Shown piece after piece: positions 11,787 to 21,300 of a stretch of DNA of 26,112 nt. Each line of letters starts with the position of its first letter. Position 1 is the first letter of the stretch. The notes under the pieces are model-generated. The model was not told the DNA's origin. It saw nothing but the letters and a program-made list of their open reading frames with translations, and ran no database searches. Made by a program: the position numbers and the translations under genes. The DNA is from a virus. The DNA lies in IMG/VR virus record IMGVR_UViG_3300029266_000155, positions 1-26,112 of that record. One strand, written 5' to 3'.

Positions 11787-13300
11787 AGGTCATAACTCCG
11801 TGAAACATCTTCGGCATCGACTATATACAAGTTCTGTTTTGCACGTGTTACGGCTACGTAGAAAACACGGTGAGTATCGTCCGGGTGTCTTTGGAACTGA
11901 GTATCTGCTGCGGGACTAAGGTCCGTGAACAGTACAACGTTGTCCGCTTCACCACCTTTTGATCCGTGGATCGTGGACGCCGTAATGCGGGGTACGCCGT
12001 TAAACTTCTCGCCCCTACGTAGAAGTGCCGTAACGTAAGCACGGTCAGTGTCGGGCAATTTATTCATGGCCAAAGACCAGATCATGTCCTTATCCGCAAG
12101 CAGCCCATAGTTGTTTTTTAAAGCGTCAAAGGTAAATAGGTCTGTATCATCAACGCCGGGAAGTTTTTTAAACCCCCGCGTAAGTCTCTCACCTACCGAC
12201 ATATAGCTGTAAATTATTCGAGCGACCTTGCCTGTTATTTGTTTACCCGCCCGGACTTGCTCCCAACCATTGACCGCTTCACTTACCTTCTCACTTATTG
12301 ATCTATAGCCGCGGTAGTTAAACAAGTACCCACTAGACTTTAGGTCGTGTGCTACCGGCGTTAACTGGTAGCCTGCTTGGGACAGAATTAACCATTGTCC
12401 GTGAGCCATGTCTAAAGAGTTAATACTATTGATTCGTGTGACTTTCCCCATTTCAGACCGAGGCTCATACTTCTTTGGAAACCTTCGGCCTATTCTTCGG
12501 ACAACGTTCTCCGCTACGTCATGAACTAATTTAGGTATGCGGTAGGATTGAGTCAGGGTTTCTGACCCACCCGGAAGGTTAATAAAGTGGTCCACGTCTG
12601 CACCTGCCCAGCGATAGATAGCTTGGTCATCGTCTCCAGCGCAATACATCTTCTTAGACTTGCTGTCTATTAAGTGGGCTATGTCCCACTGCAAGGGTGA
12701 TAAATCTTGAGCTTCATCTAAAAAACATAGATCAAATTCGGGGCAAAAAGTTTCGCCACTCTTTGCAAACTGCTCAAGCATGTCGGTAAAGTCATACAGG
12801 CCCATGCTTTCTTTGTACTCTTTCAAGCATTTATCAACATGGTAAACAGTGTTCCACTCTTCTTCGATGCTGCTTTGGTTGTACTCATCACGCAATTCAG
12901 ACTTACGTAACCGAGATAAGTTAATTAATCCAAGAATAGGATCACTACTTGCCACCATGCTAGGCACGTCATCATCTATAGAAGTGTTTTTCTGTGCGCC
13001 AAGCTCGACACCAATGGTACGACTTAACTCCCGGTAATTCTCTTCCTGCATTACTTGTTCGGGGCGTATGTCAGACATTGTTAAAGCTAAACTGTGCAGC
13101 GTTCTAAAGAATATTAAATCCTTCTTAGGGTCTAGGTTAAACCTTTCCGCCGCACGTTCCTTTGCTTCATTAGCCGCCTTACGAGTAAAGGCTAGGAAGG
13201 CTATTTTGTCAGGAGAAGTGCCACTTTCCAAAGCTTTATCTACCATGTTTAATAGTGTGGTAGTCTTACCAGTCCCCGGTGGGCCAAATATCCTAAACAT
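11783..13300 (-). CDS. UvrD/Rep-like superfamily 1 DNA helicase
   Basis: The 505-residue protein has all main SF1A signs: motif I GPPGTGKTTT (6-15), motif Ia AFLAFTRKAANEA (34-46), motif II LDEAQD (194-199), motif III GDDDQAIYRWAGAD (222-235), TLTQSYRIP (motif IV region), 'TASTIHGSKGGEADNVVLF' (motif V) and 'RVFYVAVTRAKQNLYIV' (motif VI). It unwinds DNA with ATP, usually 3'-5'. It is shorter than cellular UvrD (about 720), mostly because the 1B/2B subdomains are reduced. No replicative DnaB-type helicase is seen in the window, so this or the SNF2 protein may serve the fork. The start overlaps the small HTH gene by 8 bases. Confidence 0.93.
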   Translation of the reverse strand: MFRIFGPPGTGKTTTLLNMVDKALESGTSPDKIAFLAFTRKAANEAKERAAERFNLDPKKDLIFFRTLHSLALTMSDIRPEQVMQEENYRELSRTIGVELGAQKNTSIDDDVPSMVASSDPILGLINLSRLRKSELRDEYNQSSIEEEWNTVYHVDKCLKEYKESMGLYDFTDMLEQFAKSGETFCPEFDLCFLDEAQDLSPLQWDIAHLIDSKSKKMYCAGDDDQAIYRWAGADVDHFINLPGGSETLTQSYRIPKLVHDVAENVVRRIGRRFPKKYEPRSEMGKVTRINSINSLDMAHGQWLILSQAGYQLTPVAHDLKSSGYLFNYRGYRSISEKVSEAVNGWEQVRAGKQITGKVARIIYSYMSVGERLTRGFKKLPGVDDTDLFTFDALKNNYGLLADKDMIWSLAMNKLPDTDRAYVTALLRRGEKFNGVPRITASTIHGSKGGEADNVVLFTDLSPAADTQFQRHPDDTHRVFYVAVTRAKQNLYIVDAEDVSRSYDL

Positions 13301-13445
13301 TTTTTGCCCTGCTATATATTTGTTGAACCCGTTGCTTAGATATATTAAACAACTTAGCGACCGCAGTCATTGTCATGCGCTCTTCATCAATGAGACGAAC
13401 TATTTCATTGTTTCTTTTTATTACTATATTTTCATTAAGTTTCAT
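13293..13445 (-). CDS. 50-residue HTH protein (sigma region 4-like)
   Basis: This short gene starts in the TAATG overlap with the primase stop and ends 8 bases inside the helicase gene, so both junctions indicate coupling. The product has DEERMTMTAVAKLFNISKQR and VQQIYSRAKNV at its C-terminal half, a helix-turn-helix very like the DNA-reading part of sigma-70 region 4 ('S--RV-QI---A'). With only 50 residues it is a single DNA-binding unit. It may be a regulator, an anti/co-sigma factor or a replication accessory factor; which one cannot be read from sequence. Confidence 0.75.
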   Translation of the reverse strand: MKLNENIVIKRNNEIVRLIDEERMTMTAVAKLFNISKQRVQQIYSRAKNV

Positions 13446-14986
13446 TAGAAAGGTGCCTCTTCTTGAGAACCAAACTGAGGCGTTTTTAAATCTATCTCTG
13501 CGTTTTCAAAAGCAGGTATCTTCCACACCCGCACCGCTCTACCTTTAATCTTTAATACCAAGCTATCTCCGTTAATGTCTCTCAACCGTTGTGCAATTTT
13601 GTGGGACTTATATTCAAAGAACTTATTCTTTTTTAAATAACTCTCAAAATCTTTAAGCCTAAAGTAAGTAACCTCTTCTTCTTCGTCGGTCCAAGGGCGA
13701 CGTAATAGTATCTCTTCTTTGTCTTGCGCTTGCTGCAAGTGACGGCAGAACTCTTCGAGGTAGTCATAAAACTGACCACTAATACTGGCGTCTACCGCAA
13801 CCTCCATGATTGCGCTTTCGTTATCTCGCATCTCTGTCATCAAGGTACTTATGCGGCTTTCCCATTGTTGCTTTGCAACAGACCTAGGCATGAAGTTCAG
13901 TTGTTCCATACAAGCTTTTTGAAACATTAGCTGACTCATCAGTGCTTCTGTATCAAGCTCCAGAGGCTCGCCGTTAACGTCCATAAACCAAACTGGTGGG
14001 GTACTATTGTATTTGCGGAGATTTGCGATTGTAGCGCCTGCTACAGCGGCTCCTATGCCAAACTTACGGGTACGACATAACTCTTTGTTACAGTAAGCGT
14101 TGATAGGGGCGTCGTTACATTTATAAGCGTATTCTTTGCGCTCTAACTGTTTGGCAACTATGTTGACCTCTGGTAACGGCAGTGGCGGAGACAGATACTC
14201 CATGTTGTATCGTAAAATTTCTGACTCCCAGCTATCTGGAAACGCTTTTCGTAGATAAACACCGATGTTAAACAGGCCATTGTTTCTCCCACCTTCACTT
14301 ATCCGCTGCTTACAAAGTATTTGTAGACATGGCGGACCATCCTTTGCGATTATTTCATTCGCTCCACTATCTGTTACTTGTAGCTTCACCACTTCTTCAG
14401 GGGTTTGAGCGTATTGTTCGTATAACGCTATGAACTCATCTAGGCTGGCAGAAGTGCCATCGTCTAAAAATGCGTAGCGTAGACCATTATCATGATCGTA
14501 ATAGGGTAGGTTAAGAAAGTTACCTACGTCCCCGCGATCTAAATGTAATTTGATTTGTTTAGGAAATATTTCACTTTCGCCGTAACCAAGTGCGGCGGAC
14601 ATGTGTTGTAAAGACCTTTGCATGTCTTTTGCGGCTACCCATTCTTTTGAAAACAAAAAGCAATGTGCCCCGCCTGATTTTGATCGGCATACTACTAAAG
14701 GTAATTTTAACTTTCTCACCTTTTCAATTAAAAACTTGTGATCCAGTGGATAAACATCCACATCTATACAACCCCAAACACACTGGTTGTCTTCATTTAT
14801 AGGGATGATACCTAAACCGTTGCCTTCTCCGGACAAGTGTTTTTCCCAAAGCTGTTTAGTACGGGGTTCTCTCAATACTCCTGCTTTGCCTTGCGCTTTA
14901 CCGTTAGCGCCTGTTTTTTCTATTTTGAAGTAGCCGTGAGCTTCCTTCAGACCATCAAATATGGCCATAAATTTATCTAATGACAT
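13445..14986 (-). CDS. Archaeo-eukaryotic-type (AEP/primase-polymerase) primase
   Basis: Numbered from the ATG at 14986 (GGGGG five bases upstream; an ATG at 14998 has no site), the 513-residue protein shows the AEP triad: DVD at 75-77 (CIDVDVY), SKSGGAH at 102-108 and the third region near ESEIFPKQIKLHLDRGDVGNFLNLPYY (137-163). A central segment EGGRNNGLFNIGVYLRKAF resembles PriCT-type domains, and a Cys group (YKCNDA...YCNKELCRTRKFGIG) could bind metal. The C-terminal part is helical and ends EEAPF, like an SSB tip. It would make primers for the polymerase. The small HTH and helicase genes follow directly. Confidence 0.85.
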   Translation of the reverse strand: MSLDKFMAIFDGLKEAHGYFKIEKTGANGKAQGKAGVLREPRTKQLWEKHLSGEGNGLGIIPINEDNQCVWGCIDVDVYPLDHKFLIEKVRKLKLPLVVCRSKSGGAHCFLFSKEWVAAKDMQRSLQHMSAALGYGESEIFPKQIKLHLDRGDVGNFLNLPYYDHDNGLRYAFLDDGTSASLDEFIALYEQYAQTPEEVVKLQVTDSGANEIIAKDGPPCLQILCKQRISEGGRNNGLFNIGVYLRKAFPDSWESEILRYNMEYLSPPLPLPEVNIVAKQLERKEYAYKCNDAPINAYCNKELCRTRKFGIGAAVAGATIANLRKYNSTPPVWFMDVNGEPLELDTEALMSQLMFQKACMEQLNFMPRSVAKQQWESRISTLMTEMRDNESAIMEVAVDASISGQFYDYLEEFCRHLQQAQDKEEILLRRPWTDEEEEVTYFRLKDFESYLKKNKFFEYKSHKIAQRLRDINGDSLVLKIKGRAVRVWKIPAFENAEIDLKTPQFGSQEEAPF

Positions 14987-15000
14987 TTGTGCCCCCATAC

Positions 15001-15034
15001 GGAAAAAGAAGCGGCAGGGCTTTCACCCCGCCGC
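15001..15034 (-). terminator. Rho-independent terminator after the 15043-16403 pair
   Basis: GCGGCGGGG pairs with CCCTGCCGC (one mismatch) across a 6-base loop and is followed by TTCTTTTT on the minus strand. No promoter is visible before the primase, so the downstream operon probably depends on read-through. Confidence 0.75.
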
Positions 15035-15042
15035 ATGACTAA

Positions 15043-15819
15043 TTAAAACGGTGTGTTACCAGCCGTTCCTTCATCATCCGTATGTTTAACCACAACGTCC
15101 CCGGCTGTAATACTCTCAGCAAAACCTTTTGCACGAGCGTACAGACCGCCATCTTCAATAACACCTTCGCAAGACATCTCCCATCCGTGCCAAGAACCTT
15201 TGCTGTTCTCTTCTCCCACGGTTTTCAGGTGATAGATGTGAGAGAAACGAGGCGGTGTAAACGGCCCATTAGCTCCCTGCATTGAACGAGACGCCATCAT
15301 ACTATTCCACTTCCGGCTCTTTTTAAGCTGTGTGGATTTCATCGCAATCAAGGCCGTCTCGGTAGCCCCTTCCGCGTTTATCAATAGAACAAAGTGCTGA
15401 TGAGTCTCTTCGATGTACTCACCATTACCATCGACAACATATTCTTTGTTGTCATCCGCAGACCTTTCCGTCTTAGGGCGTTCCTGTCCGGGTTCGTAGA
15501 TTGCCGTAGGCGCACCGCTTCCGCTGCCACGCGGAGCCCACTGAATAAACCTACGTTGGTAAGCACAAGGAATTACTCGAACTCCTTCTTTACCTTTATA
15601 GGGAATACCAGTGACGGTGTTATATATATCACCCTTACGAGCCGTTTCATTCTCATCCAAGACTGGATCGTTGCCAGAGAGGACCTTTAAAAACGGAAGA
15701 GCTAAATCTTCTGTTCCCATGTTCTCCATGCCTTGTCCTGCATCTTGTTCCATCATAGCGGGGTTAAATACCGCCAGTTCTTTTTTGCCTACTTCGGCTA
15801 GTTCACTTTTCTTAGTCAT
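15043..15819 (-). CDS. Candidate phage ssDNA-binding protein (258 aa)
   Basis: The ATG at 15819 overlaps the upstream stop (TAATG) and follows AAGGAGTAAGAAA. The protein starts with a flexible part, then DLALPFLKVLSGNDPVLDE, a strand-rich core with VIPCAYQRRFIQWAPRG, ETHQHFVLLINAEG and a basic/Ser segment (KSTQLKKSRKWNSMM). It ends in a flexible acidic tail, KHTDDEGTAGNTPF, like the acidic Pro-Phe tip of SSB proteins. Its place beside primase and polymerase genes also fits ssDNA binding. I recognise the family only as a recurrent marine phage replication-region protein, so the function is inference. Confidence 0.5.
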   Translation of the reverse strand: MTKKSELAEVGKKELAVFNPAMMEQDAGQGMENMGTEDLALPFLKVLSGNDPVLDENETARKGDIYNTVTGIPYKGKEGVRVIPCAYQRRFIQWAPRGSGSGAPTAIYEPGQERPKTERSADDNKEYVVDGNGEYIEETHQHFVLLINAEGATETALIAMKSTQLKKSRKWNSMMASRSMQGANGPFTPPRFSHIYHLKTVGEENSKGSWHGWEMSCEGVIEDGGLYARAKGFAESITAGDVVVKHTDDEGTAGNTPF

Positions 15820-16403
15820 TATTTCTTACTCCTTTTAATTACTGCGCGTTGACCTACCCATGCTCCAAACAATTCCATCGGAAAATCCTCTCCCGCTTCG
15901 CAACGCTCTTTTACAAAAGCACGAAGTGTTTGAGGGTGAACCGCTGTTTTTTGTTCGGGAACAAACCCTTGCTGGTGCGCAAACGCCGCAAAGGCTCCCG
16001 CTTGATCGTCTTCCCCACGGCCAAATTGACACGCGACAGTATTCTTAATAATGTCATCGTGGCCATGGTCGCGTAGCCAATCGTAGGCTTCTGGACGTTT
16101 TTCAACGAGAATGGAAGCACCATAGGTTTGTTTAACCTCGACGGTAGAACCGTCATCTAGTGCGAATGAAGCTATGCCTATTTCTGCAAGCATCGCAGGC
16201 ATCTCTTCATCCGTGAGTTTAATGAGCTTTTTCTTCGCGTTCTTGAGATTTCCCTCAAGAGACTCGATATACTCTTCTTCATCACGGATTGTTCTGGCCA
16301 ACGCAGCTATTGAAGTAAGCCCCTGCTGGTCAATTTTTTCGACAGATGATGCAATCGTTTTTTCAAAGTCTTGCTCCATCATTTGTTTCAAGTCATCAGA
16401 CAT
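15819..16403 (-). CDS. Replication-module protein, DUF7173-like (194 aa)
   Basis: First gene of the leftward replication unit. Residues 30-80 are a helical, charged stretch (EEEYIESLEGNLKNAKKKLIKL), then MPAMLAEIGIASFALDDGSTVEVKQTYGASI (beta-rich), KRPEAYDWLRDHGHDDIIKNTVACQFGRGE, and VHPQTLRAFVKERCEAGEDFPMELFGAWVGQRAVIKR. From memory this pattern belongs to a family (DUF7173) found next to ssDNA-binding proteins in many phages; no activity is known. The ATG at 16403 is preceded by AGGAGAAAAACG. It is translationally coupled with the candidate ssDNA-binding protein. Confidence 0.7.
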   Translation of the reverse strand: MSDDLKQMMEQDFEKTIASSVEKIDQQGLTSIAALARTIRDEEEYIESLEGNLKNAKKKLIKLTDEEMPAMLAEIGIASFALDDGSTVEVKQTYGASILVEKRPEAYDWLRDHGHDDIIKNTVACQFGRGEDDQAGAFAAFAHQQGFVPEQKTAVHPQTLRAFVKERCEAGEDFPMELFGAWVGQRAVIKRSKK

Positions 16404-16442
16404 CGTTTTTCTCCTTTCGTGGTTAAAGGCACCTTTCGGGCC

Positions 16443-16483
16443 TTGACAATTATGTATATTATCTTATACCATACAGAAGTCAA
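16443..16483. promoter_or_regulatory. Overlapping opposed promoters between replication and SNF2 genes
   Basis: Plus strand: TTGACA (16443-16448), 16 bases, TATACC (16465-16470), driving the SNF2 gene. Minus strand: TTGACT (16483-16478), 16 bases, TAATAT (about 16461-16456), driving the 16403 gene. Both -10 elements lie between the two -35 boxes, so polymerase on one excludes the other. The outer GACTT/TTGAC ends are themselves inverted. Confidence 0.65.
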
Positions 16484-16507
16484 GCAAATATTTCAATAGG
16501 GTTAAAG

Positions 16508-17959
16508 ATGAAAAGCTACGTATATGAAACTCAACCATACGACCATCAACGTCAGGCTTTTGAAGAGTCGTGGGACGCGGATTACTTTGCGTTACTTATG
16601 GAGATGGGCACCGGTAAGTCTAAAGTAGCAATAGACACCATGGGTGCTTTGTTCGAGTCCGGGCAGATAAAGGCAGCCCTTATTGTAGCGCCAAAAGGGG
16701 TTTATGATAACTGGGTAAAGGGTGAAATCCCGATTCATTTACCCAAGCGCATACCTAGAAAGGTACTGCGTTGGATTCCATCTACCTCAAAGAAGTACGA
16801 TACGGAGCTTAAAGACTTCATTGTTGACTTTGATCCCACGTTTTTAAAGGTGTTTGTAATGAACATAGAGGCTTTTTCCTCTGTCAGGGGGACGGAAGCG
16901 GCTTTAGCTTATTTACACCAAAACCAAGACAACATTGTTATTGTTGACGAATCGACTACAATTAAAAATAGGAAGGCTGCGAGGACGAAGAATATTATTG
17001 CTTTGCAGGAACGGGCTAAATACCGCCGGATATTGACCGGCTCCCCTATAACAAAGAGCCCTATGGACCTGTTCAGTCAATGTAACTTCCTTGCCGAAAA
17101 AGCATTAGGCTTTAATAGCTATTTTGCTTTTCAAGCGCGTTACGCCAATGTTCAAAGACGAATGATGGGTCATCGCAGCTTCCAACAGATTGTGGGCTAT
17201 CGTCGGTTAGAAGAACTTTCTGAAAAGTTAGATCGGTTTAGTAGCCGGGTTCTAAAAGTCGATTGCCTTGATCTTCCACCTAAAGTTTATATAAAGCGCG
17301 AAGTTGCTTTGACTCCGGAACAAGCCAAGCTTTACGTGCAGATGCAAAAGTTAGCTTTAGCTAAACTTGAAAGCGGTGAGCTTGTTACGACAGCTAGTGT
17401 TTTAACACAGATAATGAGATTACAACAGATTTGCTGCGGTCATTTGCAGCCAGATGAGGGTGAGATACAACCGGTTAAAAGCAATCGGTTAAACGAATTA
17501 CTCGACCTCACTGAAGAGTTTCAGGGTAAAGCAATCATTTGGGCGACGTATACACACGACATCCAACAGGTAGCTTATGCCCTGCGCGACCGGTTCGGGC
17601 CCGAATCGGTCGCAACCTATTATGGCGCTACACCACAAGATGAAAGACAAAGTATTGTGGAACAGTTCCAAGACCCGGAGTCCCCTTTAAAGTTCTTTGT
17701 AGGACAGCCCAAGACAGGTGGATATGGTATTACACTTACCGAAGCGACTACTGTTATCTATTACAGTAATAGTTACGACCTTGAAATACGCTTACAATCT
17801 GAAGATAGGGCACATAGAATCGGTCAAAAGAATAAGGTCACTTATATAGACCTAGTTTCTCCCGGAACAATAGACGAAAAAATATTAGAAGCTTTGCGCA
17901 ATAAAATTGATATTGCGGGAAAAGTTTTGGGTGAAGATGTTAAAGGCTGGCTTACCTAG
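16508..17959 (+). CDS. SNF2-family superfamily 2 helicase/translocase
   Basis: The only plus-strand gene. The 483-residue protein shows a Q-like motif YDHQRQAFEE (11-20), Walker A MEMGTGKSK (31-39), motif II VDEST (146-150), motif III LTGSP (176-180), a second RecA domain with 'KAIIWATYTHDI', 'KTGGYGITLTEATTVIYYS' (motif V) and QSEDRAHRIGQ (motif VI). The HRIGQ signature is typical of SNF2 proteins; DEST in place of DEAH is usual in phage members. It is compact, with no accessory domain, and may remodel or translocate on DNA during replication or recombination. GGG lies about 9 bases before the ATG. Its stop overlaps the end of the opposite 132-residue gene by 8 bp. Confidence 0.95.
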   Translation: MKSYVYETQPYDHQRQAFEESWDADYFALLMEMGTGKSKVAIDTMGALFESGQIKAALIVAPKGVYDNWVKGEIPIHLPKRIPRKVLRWIPSTSKKYDTELKDFIVDFDPTFLKVFVMNIEAFSSVRGTEAALAYLHQNQDNIVIVDESTTIKNRKAARTKNIIALQERAKYRRILTGSPITKSPMDLFSQCNFLAEKALGFNSYFAFQARYANVQRRMMGHRSFQQIVGYRRLEELSEKLDRFSSRVLKVDCLDLPPKVYIKREVALTPEQAKLYVQMQKLALAKLESGELVTTASVLTQIMRLQQICCGHLQPDEGEIQPVKSNRLNELLDLTEEFQGKAIIWATYTHDIQQVAYALRDRFGPESVATYYGATPQDERQSIVEQFQDPESPLKFFVGQPKTGGYGITLTEATTVIYYSNSYDLEIRLQSEDRAHRIGQKNKVTYIDLVSPGTIDEKILEALRNKIDIAGKVLGEDVKGWLT

Positions 17960-18350
17960 GCATTACGGGCAAAGAACCTATGCCCCCTTGGACGCCGTAG
18001 TTGTGAGCCATGTTTTCAAACATACCACCAATTCCGGGAACCATACCACCTTGAGCAAACCCGGCTAAGTTAACATTTCCAGCAGTTCCTCCACTGGTAT
18101 GACCACCATAACCGGCCAAACTAATGTTTGGTGCGGTACTAGAAGTGCCTCGGCCAGCGTAGCTATAGGGTATTGCGTCGGAGGCATAACCTTCAGCCTC
18201 TGCTCTACTCTGTGCTTTTTTTATAGCCCCTGCGGAAAACGCATCGTATTGGGCCTGATCGTAGTTATACTTTTCAGGGTTCTCCAAACGATCCTTTTCG
18301 TCAGCGGTGTAATAATTTGCCCGGCCAGCGTATTCTTGAAATATACTCAT
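17952..18350 (-). CDS. Gly-rich probable virion protein (132 aa)
   Basis: Last gene of the right-hand structural unit; its ATG overlaps the stop of the 1278-residue gene (TAATG). The first 55 residues are polar with many Tyr and Ala (YYTADEKDRLENPEKYNYDQ), and the rest is low complexity, rich in Gly, Ser and Asn (SLAGYGGHTSGG, NVNLAGFAQGGMVPGIGG). This Gly-Gly style is shared with the other virion genes. The family is unknown; a small tail or internal component is the natural guess. There is no terminator between it and the converging SNF2 gene. Confidence 0.7.
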   Translation of the reverse strand: MSIFQEYAGRANYYTADEKDRLENPEKYNYDQAQYDAFSAGAIKKAQSRAEAEGYASDAIPYSYAGRGTSSTAPNISLAGYGGHTSGGTAGNVNLAGFAQGGMVPGIGGMFENMAHNYGVQGGIGSLPVMPR

Positions 18351-21300
18351 TAAGCTTGACCCATCAAACTTCCAATCCCAAGAAGTTCTGCGTCTTCTGG
18401 GAATAAAGCTGCATACCTACGTCTATCAACTGGCCCTGTGTTAGGGGAAGGCGGTGAAGCCGCAGAGGCAAATTGATTAGACGTAGGAGCAGCACCCGGA
18501 CCTTGAGCGGGAATGTTCAAGGCATTCGGATTAAGTGCCCCTTGTTGGTTATCAAGGGGTAAATTGGTAGGAACTTTCTTTTCGCTTTCTACGGGAGGAA
18601 TTACTTGTCCTTCTAACTTTTCATCGGAAGAAGTTGTTTCTTGTATAATTTCACCACCAAGTCGCCTAGCGGGCATTATAACGTAACTCTGAAGCATCAT
18701 TTCTGCAAACTGAGCAGCAAGAACGTCTTTTTCACGTTGAGTTTTTCCTTTACGAAGTGCTTGTTTTAAAAGCGTCTCGTTTTCTAAAACCATTTGAACT
18801 CTGTTGACCTGAAGAGATTGAGGTAACTCAGCAAAGTATCGTTGGGCTACATCTTGACCAAACTTAGCAAAACGTCCTGCAAAGATAATTTCACCAGCGC
18901 CACTGTTTAAGCCAATTTTGTCTCTAAGACTAGAACCCACCGCAGAACCACCCATTGCAGCAATAAGTTTAAAACCTTCACCAAGGTCTTTATAAAGCAC
19001 GTCAGTGTCACCGGGTTTGGCTTTCATTGTAAACATTTCAATTTCGGCCATTTTTTTCAAAAAGAGTTTTGTGTCCTCTATTTGATCGGCACCAACTAAA
19101 TCGTTCTCTAACATCCAATCTGCAACTGAAACACCGTTACCGTTTTTATGTGGAACAAACATCTTGTTAAAAGCTGCTGCGGGGCTAAAACGTTCCCCGT
19201 TTGCCGAAACTTCAAAAATGCTGTCATACAAAGCACTACGCATACCGTTTTTTAAATCAGCTTGTGTCCACGCCTTACCTGAATTTGGGCTAATAAAACG
19301 TTTGTCACCACTTGTGGTAGGTAAAACAGTAAAACCATCCTCTCCTACCCTGTTAATCATGTTCATGTATCGGTTTAGAATAGCAAAAGGCCGATTTTGA
19401 TTAGCGGACAAAGCGGAGGTTACTGCTGTAACGGCGTTAGAGGTTTTATCTGGCAAAAGTTCAGACAAGCCTACTTGGTCTAGATCGTTTTTAAGATCAA
19501 AAGCGTTTTGTTTTTTTGTTTGTGTAATTAAATTAGAGGCTCTACGAACATCTCCAAGATCGGCTTTTATGGCCGGAAACATATCTAACAAACGTTTATT
19601 ATTTTCGTTGTTCATCCAGTTAGACAAAGCTCCGGTATTTAAAGTACCGTCTTCGTTTAAAGTATTAGCCCTAACTACTCGTAGTAAATTTTCCTCACCC
19701 GCACGAATGTTATTGGCCGTGTTTAGTGCTTCAACAATACGACCGTTTAAATTCGGAACAGTTTGAATCAATTCTTGGTTTTTAGAATACCATCTGCGCA
19801 TTTCAGGTAAGTTTATTACACCTGTTACAGGGTCATATTGCTCTTGCAGATCAACCATTAATCTTTGGCCTAGAGCCGCGAATTGCCCGCTAGTTTCCGA
19901 TTCTAAAATGTTCGTAAGAGCTTGACCCGCTTGGAACTGAGCCACACCATCTAGTGCTGCTGCTTTCATAAAAGCCGCGTCACCTTTCATTAGGTTATTG
20001 GCTAAAGTCTCAATTGGAACACTTGGAGCCCCATTTTTTTTAGTCCCCAGCACGTCTCCCGCATAAGCACGGGTAAACACGTCATTAAACGCCGCCGAAA
20101 AACTACGGGCCGTGTCGTATGCTTGGTTTTCTCCCAAAGGCATACTATTCATGTCGGCCAGTATAGCGTCCGCAAAGTCTGAGGCAATTCTACCCTCGTT
20201 GTTGCGGCTTTCTGAATATAGTTTTTTAGACATATTTAAAGCGGCGCTTCTAGCTTTGTTTAGCTCACCAATTGTTATACCGGTGTCAAACTCTACTCCG
20301 TCAACGGCGTCTTCACCTATACCTAAGTCTTTAGTTTTTCTTTCTACAAACCGTTTTAAAACACTGAGATCACTTCCTTCGACAACATCTCTAGTTTCTT
20401 TTAAAAGTTCATCCATGTTTCCGTTGTAGCTAGTTATAAAATTAGGGACATTTTGTGTAGTCCCTGTTTCATCAATAAATTGACTAACTTCTGTATTTTG
20501 AGGTATTTTTTTCCACAAACTAGTTTCTTCTGCACGACCTGCTTTATATTGAGAAAGTAACGTATCAAAGATGTTTTGCGCAGAAGTAATATCCGCGTCT
20601 TTGTCTGTACCCCGAACTTTTTTTATGGCTTCTACGGTATTATCGGTAGCAAGTGCCAGTTTGGACTCTAAAACGCCCTCGAATAAAGAGGTTTGTATAA
20701 TAGCCGCATCTTGCAAAGCTTCGGGAGAGCCGTCGGCGTAAAGAGCCAATAATCCACGACGCAAAGCATCTATGGACGATCTCATTTTACTTTGGGCGTC
20801 TGCACCTATAGAAGTATTAGCCGAGGCAAATTGGTTCTGTAACCCCAGCAGTGTCACACTAGCCGCTCTGGTAGCAGGGTCTAATTGAATTTGGTTGCCG
20901 TCCGGGCCGATCATAAATTTATCAAATTTCGGATCGTTAAGCATTTCAAGAATGGCTAAAGGGTCTTCCCCGTTTTTTTCTAACTGTTCCGTAATAAAAG
21001 TAGCAACGCTCTCTTTATCGGCTTCCGTAAGACCAAAACCATCTGTTCGTTCCGGGTCCATTATTCTTTTGTACAGGCCTTTTACACCGCGGGCGCTCCA
21101 TTTTGCTATAGCAGGAATCCTGTTTGCAGCTAAATCGGCAACTAAAGCACCCGATACGCCTCCAGCAGTTTCAAATCCAAAACGTACCCAAGGGTTTCCG
21201 GGAGAAACGTCTTCTGCTTTTCCCGCAAGCAAGGTTGTACCAATCAGTGCGCCACCTTCTACTATTGCAGTTGGTATCGGCTTGTCACGCGCTAGGCGTC

